In this document: piece by piece, positions 11,869 through 23,705 of the stretch
How the letters are laid out: each line of letters opens with the position of its first letter
Position numbering within the stretch: position 1 is the first letter of the stretch
Assembly: GCA_020080175.1 (NCBI GenBank)
Contig: JAGHQL010000051.1
Span: 62,001 to 126,000, forward strand
Reading direction: 5' to 3'
From: Glutinoglossum americanum
Taxonomy: Eukaryota; Ascomycota; Geoglossomycetes; Geoglossales; Geoglossaceae
Length of the DNA stretch: 64,000 bases
Notes under the pieces: model-generated
Told to the model about the DNA's origin: nothing
The model's database searches: none
Seen by the model: the letters and a program-made list of their open reading frames with translations, nothing else
Position numbers and translations under genes: made by a program

Positions 11869-13292
11869 CTATCTAACGCTACAGATGGCCGACAGACTAA
11901 GCTTGCTTATGTAACGCTGTCAGAGAAAACGGTGGATGTTCCGGGTGGGGTCCAACTTAGGTCTGGGGAAGAGGTATTGATAGCCGCAGACGTCTTCGTT
12001 TGAACATGGGTTGAAGACAGACTGGCTCTCATTAACGATAGGTACTAGGCGCCCTTCGCCGGTCCAACAGACCTCAAAGCAGCTGTATTGGGCCAGTAGT
12101 TGTATGACGACTTGCTTTGGGATTGGGTAAGGGTTTGAACTGTCGCGTGCGTTACTGATATGAGGTCGGGGTTGTGCAACCCAATTTCGTAGGCGACAAT
12201 TCTAGTCACAGCCTGAAATGCTAGGGTAGCGTGTTGCGGATACTCAAGAGGCTTGAAATGCGTTCGACTGCGTCTGTCGTGTCAGCTCCGAAGGGAGAAG
12301 GCCTTCAAGAGAGGTCTTGAAGTTCCTCACCGATTTCCCCAGGCGGGTTGTAGCCCTAGTAGACTTTAGTATCTACAGAAAATGCGCAAAAGCCCTCTAT
12401 ACCTGTTTAGTGTATATTATTGACGGTGGCTTTCTAGTAGGGGCGTCACAAGTTGTGGTGTTATTGAGGGTTGATATATCCTGGGCTTGATCAGAGGTCA
12501 GGTCGCGCGTTCGTTCTGGAGGCAATTATCACGTGATGGGGCTCTTCGCTTAATCGAGCTCTCACCACCTCTGGGTGCTACTCACCAGCGATTGCTGGTG
12601 TATTATACAATACATCAAGAGCCGACCAAGTTTCTTCCGGTACTCACTGGACTTATCTAGGAGTCGGAGCAAATCCATCTTCAGGTACTATTTAGACATA
12701 GGACTAACAACTGAAAAGGCGGATAGAAGCGCGATCACATAGCGTCAAACAAAGCAGCAAGTGAAAGAGAAAAGGCTTAGCTCGGCAACAAATTATCGAT
12801 CCCGTCATCAAGCGCATAGATTGCGGCTCATGCTATCTATTGATATGGTACTCTGAGATACTGTTCTTGTACAGATTGATAGCCAACAGATCCACCAAGA
12901 GATCATTAACCTGGTTGGTCTTCAACATCCGACCGGGGACTGCGGGAAATCTCCGCCCCCTCTCATGCATGCAGCACCTGCCCCTCGGTGGAGCCCATTG
13001 GTTGGACATTACTCGTTTGGGAAATCCATCCCCTAAAGGAGCACACTCCACCCGTCGATCTGCTTCGCGCACAGAACCTTATGAATATCTCTCAGATTCT
13101 CTCGATTAGTATTAGAGATGTCTATGGCCACTGTGTATGTTACTAAGACTTCACAATCATTCAGTATCATTCAGTAACACGCGCTCTAAGAGATCCTTGA
13201 ACACGGACTATCCCATCTACAATGACATTTCGCTTCTAGGGCCAAAACACTGATAGCTGTATCACAAATACACTAAGACCACGACAGACGAG
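11869..13292. other. Divergent intergenic region, ccr4 and methyltransferase promoters
   Basis: A 1.4-kb stretch without a supported gene. Frames at 12833-13109 on both strands show no domain. A small inverted repeat (CACCAGC ... GCTGGTG, loop GATT) sits near 12585. Confidence 0.55.
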
Positions 13293-14690
13293 ATGGAAAG
13301 CTGGTTCAACAGTTCATCGTCGCCCCCGCGACCGTCGAAAGGAACTTCTGGCAGGAATTTAGGGCCGCAGGCCACCACTGTACATACCACGACGGCTTTG
13401 CAATCCTCTATCAATGCTCCGGTAACGGCCCTTCGCCGTAATGTTCACCTAGCAAGCCACCAAACCCTTTCCATATCTCCTATCTCCAACCCTGCGTCTG
13501 CATCAGGTTCCACTGTTTCCACATCAAGTTCCAGCAAAGCTACCATCCCCCCCACAACGAAGAGGAGCCGATACACCTCAGAACCTTACACAACGTGTAA
13601 TGGCCGCCGCTACATCGCAGACCTAAAAAACCCTTATCCGCTACCATGTGACATCCCCGAACTTAACCGCCAAAACCTCCGAACAGTCCTTCTCACTGCT
13701 GTCTACGGCGCACCATTCTGCGCACCATCACTCTCGTCCAAACCACCAAAAACCGTCCTAGACCTGGGTTGTGGGACCGGGCTATGGTCGTCTACCTGCC
13801 ATGACTATTTTACGCGTCTGGGATACCCCGATGTCGAGTTCACCGGCTTAGATATTGTGCCCATAGCACCAGACCTCAAAGAGCAGGGTGTGAATTGGCG
13901 TTTTGTACAGCACGATATGCGGAGGCTTCAGCTTCCTTTTCCGGATGAGTCGTTCGACATGGTGTTTCTAAAAGATATGTCTATGGCTATGCCTATAGCT
14001 GGAAGCGAGTTCCCCATTTTCGAAGAGATGTTGAGGGTGCTTAAACCAGGAGGTGTGATTGAGATTTGGGAGTCTGATGCCACCATTCGCGCTCTGCTTC
14101 CGCAACCTGCTATACCTCCTCACACTATGGACCACACCCTCCAACAAGCAATCGCAACCGGGACTTATCCACTGATCCCTGGAACGGGTTTCTCGGCTTC
14201 GCAAAACTCGTATGTCCAAGATTATAATGCATGGATATCGAAAGCTCTCGAAAAGCGAATGATAACGCTGCTGCCATGCACTGTCCTCTCCCCAATGATG
14301 TTGCAGGAAGAGAAGCTAGCCGATTGCGGTAATCGAAGGCTCGTGGTTCTCCTAGGAGAAGTGAGATGGGAACGCGAAGGTGTTGGGGGCCGGACCCATG
14401 AAGGACGACGGCCAAGTGACTCTAGCGTTAGCTCAATTTCTAAGGGTAAAGGTCGACAGATCGAGCGAGTAGTACTGACGGATGAACAGTTAGCATTGCG
14501 AAGCACTGCTCTATTGACATTCGTGCAGATGGTTGAGAGCCTGGAGCCAGTCCTCAAGGAGGCAAGTCAAAAGGGCCAAGATGAATGGGATCGCTGGTGG
14601 GCAGGGATGATGACAAGTCTATTTGAACAGAAGGGTGTGACGAGTGGCGAAGGCTTGGAAGTTGGCTCTTGGTGGGCTCGGAAATTATGA
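13293..14690 (+). CDS. SAM-dependent methyltransferase (class I, type 11 fold), substrate unknown
   Basis: A single-exon gene of 465 aa. The first 90 or so residues are Ser/Thr/Pro-rich and probably disordered. Residues about 155-165 carry the class I motif VLDLGCGTGLW that binds S-adenosylmethionine. It is followed by FTGLDIVP (motif II acidic residue for the ribose), FVQHDMRRLQLPFPDESFDMV (motif III/IV region) and MLRVLKPGGVIEIWESD (motif V), so the fold is complete. The C-terminal part is less conserved, with an Arg/Gly/Ser-rich insert near 365-395. The fungal family includes LaeA-like and ubiquinone-type enzymes, but nothing visible fixes the substrate. It is convergent with the LYR gene downstream. 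Confidence 0.85.
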   Translation: MESWFNSSSSPPRPSKGTSGRNLGPQATTVHTTTALQSSINAPVTALRRNVHLASHQTLSISPISNPASASGSTVSTSSSSKATIPPTTKRSRYTSEPYTTCNGRRYIADLKNPYPLPCDIPELNRQNLRTVLLTAVYGAPFCAPSLSSKPPKTVLDLGCGTGLWSSTCHDYFTRLGYPDVEFTGLDIVPIAPDLKEQGVNWRFVQHDMRRLQLPFPDESFDMVFLKDMSMAMPIAGSEFPIFEEMLRVLKPGGVIEIWESDATIRALLPQPAIPPHTMDHTLQQAIATGTYPLIPGTGFSASQNSYVQDYNAWISKALEKRMITLLPCTVLSPMMLQEEKLADCGNRRLVVLLGEVRWEREGVGGRTHEGRRPSDSSVSSISKGKGRQIERVVLTDEQLALRSTALLTFVQMVESLEPVLKEASQKGQDEWDRWWAGMMTSLFEQKGVTSGEGLEVGSWWARKL

Positions 14691-15030
14691 AGATATCCCG
14701 GGGTCGTGCTGCAGGAACGGCCGGTCGATCCTAGCAGAAGACTATCGATTGCTGGAATAGTCCCTGCGGCTAGGCGGAACATAGATGCGCTAGGAGGTGA
14801 AAACATGTCTAGAGGGCTGGGAGCGGGCGTTTGGGTCCAGCTTTCCAAACATAGTTCATGAATTTATGAATCTATGAAGTCTCATATCGTTGCCGAAGAG
14901 TGCGATACCGTTTCAAATAGTACCTATCAATTTCAGTTCAACCAATTCTAAGTTAGGAATCAAAGCTCTGGCTTACAAGGCCTCGATCTCTACTTATAAG
15001 GATCGAATGAATCCGTTAGCCGATGTGTTC
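14691..15030. other. Short convergent 3' region
   Basis: No gene seen. It lies between the ends of the methyltransferase and the LYR-motif gene, with a small ATGAATTTATGAATCTATGA near-repeat at about 14857. Confidence 0.55.
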
Positions 15031-15398
15031 TTACAGTGCTAGATGAAAAAAGAGCCGACCTTTCCCCACATATTTAGCCCGTTCAATGGCATATTTGATC
15101 TGTTCTTCATCCGTAAGGTTGGACTGGCTCACGAATGCCTTGTGGAGGCGCGCTCGGAAGTAGTCATAGCCTAGAGGATACTCGCGTCCTAAATAGAGGA
15201 GTTCTGTTGTGACCCATCATCTTTAGCTCTCATCACTCTGCATAAAAGCAATTAGGGGAAAAGAAAGGATGCACAAAAGGGCGATGCCATCGCTTGCCTA
15301 ACCAGTCAAACGCGACGTTTGTTTATGAAATGGGAGGTTGAAATACCTTTGTAGATCCTAATAACTTGATGACGTAGAGTCGGATTGGATCCCGTCAT
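15031..15398 (-). CDS. Small LYR-motif protein, ETFRF1/LYRM5-like
   Basis: Two short exons, complement(join(15031..15203, 15347..15398)), encode 74 aa; neither is long enough to stand out as an open frame. The protein starts [20 protein letters not shown], then [20 protein letters not shown] and a [17 protein letters not shown] helix. That is the pattern of the LYR family (mitochondrial acyl-carrier-protein binding adaptors), closest to ETFRF1, which regulates the electron transfer flavoprotein of fatty acid oxidation. The 143-nt intron has GTATTT and AACAG ends and restores the phase (AAA G|AA CTC). The C-terminus after YVGKG is short and may continue in an exon I missed. It is divergent from the mitochondrial thioesterase gene, with only about 200 bp between starts. 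Confidence 0.82.
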
Positions 15399-15602
15399 TG
15401 CGGAATATGTATTGGCGGAGTCAACTCCAAATAAAATCTGTCGTGGACCGTAGAATCTCTAGTTGAAGGAGTGACACAAATTCATTTGGTCAAGTAGAAT
15501 AGCCAACTGTCTGCGTCTGTCGTCGGTTGGTGGATGATGCTGGTACATAACCCGCCTGACTCCCTCTGGATCGCGACAGCACACAATCCATCATCCGCAC
15601 TC

Positions 15603-16902
15603 ATGGCTTTCTACGGCCCCCAACACCTCGCCCTGTGGCGCGGCATATCGCGCACCTTCTTCAATCTTCCAATCTCTACATGCGTGCGAAACGCTACCAT
15701 CTCAACCACTCGAATCTATCATTTCTCCGCAACCACGTTACACGATATGCCCGACACCGCCCCCACGAATCTTAATCCTAGATGGCTCTCCGACCTCAAA
15801 AAACGAGTTGGCTACTGTATATGCTTCGGCCTCAGCCAGGCACAAGTGGAGGAAGCAGGCAATATAATGAGGGAAGTTACGAATGATTGGCGAGAGCTGA
15901 CTGCAGGACCGGAGGGATTTTTGACAGGGCCTGACAGAAGAGGTCTGTTCAAGCAGGAGGTTACTTGGGGGGAGATGGTGAGTACCAATATTTAGCACAT
16001 ACCATATCAGTTCGATTATGGGACGTGTTCAGGTTTCGTGGGAAATTGGGTGGTGGTGGGGTATATGATATTTCCAGAGCCGATTCTATGTGTAGTCTCT
16101 GTTGGCTAATTGGAAAGCACAACAATTTTTTGACTGGACCTAGGACGTAATGGTATGGCCTACAATCCTCCTGTCTACATACGGCGCTGTACAGATCCGG
16201 TGCTGACGATCCTTTCCCAAAAGCGTACGCCTATACCTCATATTGCCACACTGTAAGGTGTGACAACGAGAGCTTATATTCTCCAGTCCACGTTAACAAC
16301 GTCGTGTACAACCGTTACGCAGAGTCTGCGAGGGTCAAATGGCTTCACAACTTCGCAATACACATCGACCCACAACACAACCAAGACTGGATGGCACTTG
16401 CCACACCAAATAGTCTCGGCCTCATACTACAGAGTATACAAACAGTCTATAAATTTGTAAGTTTTGCAAGAATGAAGCCCCGTGAGGCCGCCCCCCGCAC
16501 ATGATCCCATGTTCAAAATACCTCCTGATTTTCTGACCCACATCTCCCAAAAAACAGCCTTTGACATGGCCGGACCATATCTCCGTGTACCACAAACTCC
16601 GTCCGCTCCCCACCGATCCGTCTGCATTCGAACTCGACGTCATCATCCTTAGCGAACTGCATCAGCGTCCCGCCGCCCGCTGTGCTGAAAGTCTGCTCGT
16701 CTATAATTACCAACAACGCCGGAAGATCCCCATGCCTCCATTCATGCGTGATGCATTCGAGACAACAATCAAACTGCAGGAGGCTGCTATGAAGGAGAAT
16801 AGTAGACGGGTACAGAGTTTGTCGGAGAGGGTTAGGGTCTTAGAGAAGGAGAGTTGGGATCGAGAAGGCGCAAAGGAGGACATGGGTAGTGGGGCGGTCT
16901 GA
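15603..16902 (+). CDS. Mitochondrial hot-dog fold thioesterase-like protein, with an irregular splice junction
   Basis: An acyl-thioesterase-like protein (4HBT/acyl-ACP thioesterase group). Recognisable exons are 15603..15977, a 9-nt piece at 16144..16152, 16287..16456 and 16558..16902. The start at 15603 gives a basic, hydroxyl-rich N-terminus (MAFYGPQHLALWRGISRTF) that looks like a mitochondrial presequence; an in-frame ATG at 15534 is possible. Family motifs are GPDRRGLF, VTWGEM, DVM, HVNNVVYNRYAESARVKW and the C-terminal ELHQRPAARC. Homologues read GEMDxMGHVNN across the first three exons. Here GEM, DVM and HVNN are all present, but joining the exons at the GT/AG sites leaves the total one base short of a whole codon. 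Using the GT at 15982 restores the frame but turns DVM into RRN. See the findings. The last intron (16457-16557) is regular. Confidence 0.75.
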
Positions 16903-18390
16903 TAGAGACTTATGCCATAAGTACCCACAAGAATCTGCAACTAGCATGAGATCACATTGTCAGATAAAGGCTGGCGCCCAGATAAATATCTTCTATATTT
17001 TCAGAATCCTCATTCGAAGGTGGCTATGTAATCCTCTCTCCATGCACCCCACTTCCACAAGTAAATAAGGAGGCGTTTGGTAATGAGAGGATTTTTCAAT
17101 CTCGGCATGTTAAAGAATAAAATCCTTCAGCAGACGAGCATGGGAGAGGAGCTCTGGCGCTGTACACACTTGTGCCTATTCTCAGGGATTCCTACCAGGA
17201 GGGGAAAGTTTGCTTCGCGAGAGCAGAAATATAGCTAGATGGGAAGGAGGGGTATAGAAGGAAATCTATAGTGATCGAAAAGAGGGAATTGTTTCTATCT
17301 AGAGCATGACAGCTCTGCGTCCTTAGCTCCACAAGCATATCCTTTTATTAGCAACGGGCGGATGATTGGGTCGGAAGAAAGTTAGATTATATTCAGGGGG
17401 AAGATGATAGAGTAACGAGGCACAAGTGGCTGCTATCTTCTATTGCACTCGCAGTGAGTTGCACTGATACCTGTTCCACCCCGGCTATACCAGCCTCCAT
17501 CTTTCCATCGTCTCAAACCGACCATACTCCCAAGAGAAAGAAATTGGGAGATTTTCGTAAACTGAATCGGACTGAATCTATGCATTCTCCCTCTTACCCT
17601 CCCTAAATTCTTTCTATAAACCAGGGTGTTTGTTAGTATGCATGGCCTTGGAAAACCAGTAGATACGCACCAGAGCCTTCATTGTCCCGTGCAGCGCATG
17701 CCGGTGGTTTCTTCGGAACTTAGGATCCGTTCCTTTCAGCGAGGGATAGCGGGAAGTCTTTGGCTTCTTGATCCTATCGCCATGGTAGATCAGCTAATGA
17801 CATCGAGTAATCACTAAGCGGGCCCGGATTCCGGAAGACACCCTGAACGAGATGAATCTATGGAGAATATTCGTTGTGGGACTATTTCGCAATATTTGCC
17901 TGTAGCTGGGACTAAACATACCCGTTACGATGGGCTTTCTTGCTCTGATTATGTTGAGACGAGTTCTTTGATTCTATTAGTGAAGCAATCAGTGATCAAT
18001 TAGTGATCTGCGCAGAAAGAGATGAGGAAAGTACAGGAAGGACAAAAGACATACTAGCCATTTCGAATTAGATTCGATTCGTGCTGGAAGGTGAAGTTGG
18101 ATTTAACGTAAAAACTGACGAGATTCGGTTTGTGTGTAAAGATTAGGGCGGAGAACCCTAGATCTGCACGTGACCTTTGTTTAAATTCGGTTCTGCCTTT
18201 CACCAGCGTCAGGCGTATATACCTATTCTAGGACAGCTTAATCTCTGATGTTTATAAAGTAAGATAGTTAGTCTGTTCTAATAAATTTACTGCTTCAGTC
18301 AATGCTAATAGATACAGCGAGGACCTGAAGGAAAGATAGATTCGCGACATATATACAAGTTGGAAAGTGTAAAGCGCATTGGACGGCAGT
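16903..18390. other. Long convergent 3' region without a gene
   Basis: About 1.5 kb between two converging genes. The only frame above 60 codons (17626-17817) shows no features. No repeat or RNA gene was recognised. Confidence 0.5.
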
Positions 18391-19651
18391 CTATTTGGCA
18401 ATGACAGGTAGGGCCACCTTTGCTCTTACCGCCGCTACGGTAGCAACTTTCTTCAGATGGTTGGATCTGAGTTTGCGCAGATATCGGAAGAGGAGGATGA
18501 AGAAGAGTTCCATTCTTGTCGTAGAAGCATAGTTAGCACCTGGTTACTTCTATGGTTTCGGACACATAAAAATTAGATTTACCTCTCCTTGATCATCATT
18601 AGAAGGCCTTGCACAAGCACACCCTTCAGAATCTGAGGCCCCACCCCCTTGAAAAGCCCCCACAGCCCCTCGTGCTCGACAATGTACTTCATAACTTCAA
18701 TGAAGCTCCCGAACGGAACTCCATTCCTGTGGTGAGGAGGTTTCGACTGCAGCCCGACTTTTGCAACGATCAAGGGCTGCGTAGAAATAGTTGCTAGGGC
18801 TTTAGACGTTGCTCCCAAAACTGCACATATAACCCCGCATCAGTAACCCCAAAGGCTTTCCATGGTCAGGTCAAGGGTATGGAGAACATACGGAAAGACT
18901 CCCATGGCTTCAGATTTTCCTTCCCAGGAAATAGCTTTTCCCTCAGTCTCTGATAGGCTCCATATGTGATAGCTGGGTTCACTACCAGCACCAAACTAGC
19001 CTTCAACCCTCTCCACAAGCCTGTCCATCCATCTCCGCTATCAACAACTTCCCTCCCTGTCTCAAACAGACCTTTCCTGTCCTTCTTCCTCTGTGTTTGC
19101 TGCCTAGTCGTAATGACTGCCACCGGGATCGTGAATATTTGTGCTATAGCTCCCGCAACTGCCCCGAGCGACAGTTCAATCGCAGTGCTTGGTGGTTGGG
19201 GAAACTTTCGTGAAGAAAGGTACAGGGTGCGCACAACGGAGTACCAGTAGAAGTATGCGAAGTTTGTGGAGGCAACACCGATCAGGGCGCCGCGAATTCC
19301 AGCATAGAGGCCATGGATACCTTCTTCTGAAATGATGTGCTGGATCGTATGAAGGGTGCCCTCGTAATGAACATGGTCCTCGGGCTGAACCATAGCTTCA
19401 TGCTGTCTGTGTCTCACCTGCGCTTGAAGCTTGGTTTTGACTCTGCGAAAAGAAGGGTCTTCCGTTAGCATTTTCTCGTTAAACATCCCGAACAATTGCA
19501 CCCCACAGCAATTACGAAACGAGTTAATGAAGTAGTAGAATGCCACTCACATATCCAAGGGATACACCATTGCATTCGCCAGAACTGCGCCCGCTGATCC
19601 GGCTACTGCAGCACCCCAAGGTGACAACGCAGGCTTGGATTGTACCGCCAT
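18391..19651 (-). CDS. ant1: Peroxisomal adenine nucleotide transporter (PMP47/Ant1-like carrier)
   Basis: A member of the mitochondrial carrier family acting in the peroxisomal membrane, where it exchanges ATP for AMP to feed fatty acid activation. The model is complement(join(18391..18514, 18583..18820, 18892..19442, 19551..19651)), 337 aa, with all phases closing. It opens MAVQSKPALSPWGAAVAGSA, the usual Ant1/PMP47 start, and exon 1 ends inside the first carrier signature YPLDIVKTK. The three repeats are visible: YPLDIVKTKLQ, an atypical second one (TIPVAVITTRQQTQ) and STQPLIVAKVGLQ. ELSLGAVAGAIAQ and LLGATSKALAT mark repeat starts. The Lys/Arg-rich tail (RYLRKLRSNHLKK) is typical of peroxisomal members. 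It is divergent from palB over a 498-bp promoter. Confidence 0.92.
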
Positions 19652-20149
19652 TCTCAATATGTGCGAACAAAGTTACTTTGTGTAAATACCCTCAAGACCC
19701 CAAGTCAGTTCTGCTGTTGCCGGCAATCAAAAAATATCCCACCGAAATACCCAGAAAGCTAGAACTACCGGAATTGTTAGCTAGCTGTCGGAGAAGTGGC
19801 AAGAACAGACAAGTGGAGCCAAAGAGAAGGAAGAGCGATGAGAAGAAACCGTATACAGAGCCAGGAGAACAGTGCGAGCACTCACAAGAAAAGAGCCGGA
19901 AAATGCAGGTTTGGACCGGCCGCGGTGGGTGATATATCCTTCACCAGCATTGCGGCAATGTGCTGCTCTTCGCCGAATCCTGTTCCCATTCCCATGGTAC
20001 CGAGGCAATTGTTTTGCATCGGCCGCTAAACCCTTTGGAGACAATCTAACTTGGGGTAAGAATATCCTAATCCTTCATCCTCGACACTGCCACTTATAGA
20101 TGCAGGACATGACGGTGGCGATAAGGCTTTCGTACACATTCGATCCGGG
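19652..20149. promoter_or_regulatory. Shared promoter of ant1 and palB
   Basis: A 498-bp divergent intergenic stretch with no supported gene (frames at 19540-20099 have no domain). One GCCAGG near 19860 matches the PacC core GCCARG, but a single hexamer is expected by chance. Confidence 0.45.
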
Positions 20150-22944
20150 ATGGCTTCAAGAGCAAAATTGGAAGTGCAAGCTCTGGTACACTGAATTCCC
20201 TACAATACTAATCTAGAGATGCTGACCGTCTTTTTTTTTACAGGAAATAGAGTATCGTATTTCAAAGGCCTCCACCAAGAATGAAGCCCTCCAGAGAGCT
20301 ATCGAAGCTATCGAGCTATATATGCAAGCCATGGAGGTCGCTACAAGCAGCCATGAGAAAGCCCGTCTCAAGACGAAATGTCAGACACTTCTGGAAAGAG
20401 CTGAGTCTCTCAAAAAGACGCCAAAGGAACCGGTCTCAACTCGAACGCTCACGGTGAAGGAAGATGTCATTCTACTTGAAGGCTCAAAACTCAATGGTAT
20501 TATATTTCAACCCTGGAAATCGGATCCTGATCCCGAAGAATTCCACTTGAGAGATGGGGAGGAGCTTTTCACGTATGGAAATTTCTCTGGAATCTGCTAG
20601 GGTACGTTCTAAACCCATATAGAGACAACACCGAGCTTGGGCTCTCCAAACGACAACTCAGGGTCTTTAACGGATGGAAACGACCAAATGAATTGTTCCT
20701 GCTGCCAAGCGGAGGGGCAGTGGAAGGTCCAACCATGACTTGTAATTTAAATATCGATCTAGCACAGGATATTACTACTGATTGTTCAGTTGTCGCGAGC
20801 CTCTGTGCTCTGGCAGCAAGAGCCGAACGTGGACATACAAAGGTATGCTCCGAAGCATTTCCGTGTTTCTCCCGTCTAATGCCTTGAAGCTTCTGGGTTC
20901 TGTAATGTTCCCATATAACCAGATCAAACAAGTGCCGCTACTTTCAACAAGCGGGAAATATGCCTTCCGTCTCTACTTCAACGGCTGTTTCCGGAAAGTG
21001 GTAATTGATGACCGTTTACCCTGTTCTCGTACGACCCGTTTCCTACACGTCATCGACCGGAACAATCCCCGATTACTCTGGCCTGCTCTATTAGAAAAGG
21101 CCTACCTAAAAGTTCGGGGGGGTTATGACTTTCCTGGGAGCAACTCAGGAACTGATCTCGGATTGCTAACGGGCTGGATCCCTGAACAAGTCTTCCTACA
21201 GAGGTATATTACCTTTTCACATCCCGCGTATTCAGTCGCCTTTGGCGCGTCAATATATTGGGCCTAGTCAGCCTGTTTCTAACCTACTATGCCCGGCAGC
21301 GATGACATAGTACCCAAGCAACTGTGGTGGCGTGTTCACAACTCCTTTATTTGCGGTGACGTTATGGCCACTCTTGGAACTGGCCGTTTGACTTGCCGTG
21401 AGGAGGCTGAGCTGGGCTTGGCAGGCGAGCACGACTATGCCGTTCTTGATATGAAAGTCATTAGCGATCACTGTCTATTGCTAGTTAAAAACCCCTGGTC
21501 GGAAGGCACCGTCTGGAAAGGTACAACTTACGAGAGCAGCGTCTTCGATAGCAGCGGCGGGGAGGATTCTGGCACCCCCTGGACAGAAAGCCTCAAAGAG
21601 GCACTACTGGGGACAGGCACACTTGCTCCAGGGACTTTCTGGATTGACCTTAACAACGCCAAGCAGCATTTCGAGTCTATATATCTGAATTGGAACCCCG
21701 GGCTCTTTTCTCAACGACAGGATTTGCACTTCCATTGGGATCTCACGAATCCCTGTCCTTCGGCGGGTTGCTTTGGAAGAAATCCGCAGTACTCCGTACA
21801 AAGTATGGCCGGCGGTCTTGTGTGGGTTCTAGTAAGCAGACACTTCAAGACGAACGAAGGCAGGCCCAGCGTGGCCCATCCCGATGAGACAAGCGCCACC
21901 AGGCTCAATTCTGGCTTTATAAGCATGTATGTATTCGCTAACCACGGCCGCCGGGTTTTCTCGAGTGATGGCGCCTTGCATCGTGGACCCTACGTCGACT
22001 CCCCGCAAACTCTTCTCCGGCTCGACTTTCCCCCTAGCACTACCCACACCATTGTCGTGTCCCAGCAAAATCTACCTCCTTCCCTTTACGCCTTCACCCT
22101 GTCATTCTTCTCCTGTAGCCCCCTCAACGTCCTTCCGGCAACAGATCCGTATCCTCACACCACCACCCTGTATTCTGCCTGGACGCCTGCCACCGCTGGT
22201 GGCAACGCCACTTCTGCCAACTACCCTCAAAATCCACAATTCGCACTCCGCTTGTCCTGCTCTTGTTCCCTCTACCTCCTTCTCGAAACCACCAACCCAG
22301 ACCTCTCCATCCACGTGAAGCTTGTCTGGGCCAACGGGCAGCGCGTCACCTCGATCACAACACGTGACATTGTCGGCGAATCCGGCGAATATCGCCGCGG
22401 TTGCGCCCTCGCTGAACTGCCCAATGTCGCCCCTGGTGCCTACACGATCGTCTGCTCAACCTTCGAGCCCATGCAGCTTGGCAAATTCATGCTCCGCGTT
22501 GGCGCTGATGCCCCTAACGCTACAATTGTGCCGATCCCGGCCGAAACAGCGGGGAGGCTAAGCACAATACTAGCACCAGCGCAATTCAAACAGGCTGCTA
22601 GCAGGCTGCTCGTCCCACTGAGGGCATCATTTCTGACACGACTAAAAATCATTGCACGTTATCCGCCCGGGATAGCTGGCCCACGTGCACCTCTAAAACT
22701 ATCACTTGAGCTCGCACGAGGGCCATCGAAGAGCGTTCTGTCCGTCAGCGGCAGGGGAGAGTTTAGCTATGCACCCATGGGTGTGAGGACTGAGGATGTA
22801 GATGTGGGGCCCGCGATGGAAAGTAGGGGTGGTGTGTGGATTGTGCTTGAAAAACACGGGCCGGGGGATGACGGAGAGATCCAGGTAGAGATCTTAAGCG
22901 ACGGACGCATATGGGTTGGGGAATGGGGTGTTGGGGAAGACTAA
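20150..22944 (+). CDS. palB: PalB/Rim13 calpain-like cysteine protease of the ambient-pH pathway
   Basis: PalB is the protease proposed to make the signalling cleavage of the transcription factor PacC under alkaline conditions, on endosomal ESCRT platforms. The model is join(20150..20185, 20244..20572, 20623..20842, 20890..21203, 21300..22944), 847 aa, with all introns in phase. The start is MASRAKLEVQAL, encoded by a 36-nt exon. An N-terminal MIT domain (about residues 13-80, RISKASTKNEALQRAIEAIE) binds ESCRT-III. The calpain core has the catalytic Cys in TDCSVVASLC (about residue 174), the His in GEHDYAVLDMK (about 343) and the Asn in LLVKNPWSEG (about 363). Two C-terminal beta-sandwich (PalB-box) regions follow. 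Length matches the family, and all three catalytic residues are present, so the enzyme looks active. Confidence 0.95.
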
Positions 22945-23705
22945 GGAGATTTAAGAGTCGGATACAAGCCGTAGGCGCCTGATAATACCATCTACTAGCT
23001 CAGCTTGTTGCATCAGATTCACAACTGCGTACGAATACGGATTATATCATTTCATCTTCAAAAGAATGTAGTCATTCATATCATGCCTCGTTCAACCACC
23101 TAATTGCTGTCCTTCAGCAAGCCAGGTGCAACCTGCAGAAGGTAGCCTTGTTCTTAGTTCGCTACTCTGATAAATATATCACCCAAAGAGTGAGAAAAAG
23201 TGTGGAGGAAAGAGTCTGGGATGATAGCAGAGATCAACAGCCTTACGATGTTGTCCTGTCCCAAGGTAAAGAGGAAAAAAAAGAAAACAAAAGACGATGC
23301 TCATCAAACTCCGCCATAAATAGCCGGTTCGAAGAGCCCACGTACTGCACCATATACCGAGGTCTCCTTAATTTGTAAAACGAAGAATTATTAGTAGGGG
23401 AAGTACTCAGGAAATGGGGCATTGAGGGAAGAATGCTCGGTGGGAAAACGGGGGGTGAATATTGAACAATCGCGTTAGGACTTATTTGGGGAGGGGGAGG
23501 AGAGACGCAAAGAAAAAAAAAAAAAAATCCCCACTGACATAGTTTCCTTTCGCCCCGTTCTTTTTAAAAGCAATACCAGCAGGCTGAAAAATTCCCTATT
23601 GTCTGCAGTAATGCAATTGCGAGAACCGCAAAAAGAAACATCAATAAACAAAGAATAGAGAGCCAAACGCCACATTTTATTTAACTGAGTTGAACTAGCA
23701 CGCGG
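22945..23705. other. Convergent 3' region of palB and the C2H2 gene
   Basis: No gene seen. It contains an A tract of about 17 bases near 23511-23527 and another purine-rich run near 23270-23290. Confidence 0.6.

Noticed and set aside
11332-12003. Long plus-strand frame with runs of leucine
   Set aside because: It is the antisense of the ccr4 polyglutamine tract; no start context or domain.
20150-22944. Loss of protease activity in palB
   Set aside because: Cys, His and Asn of the calpain triad are all present once the exons are joined.
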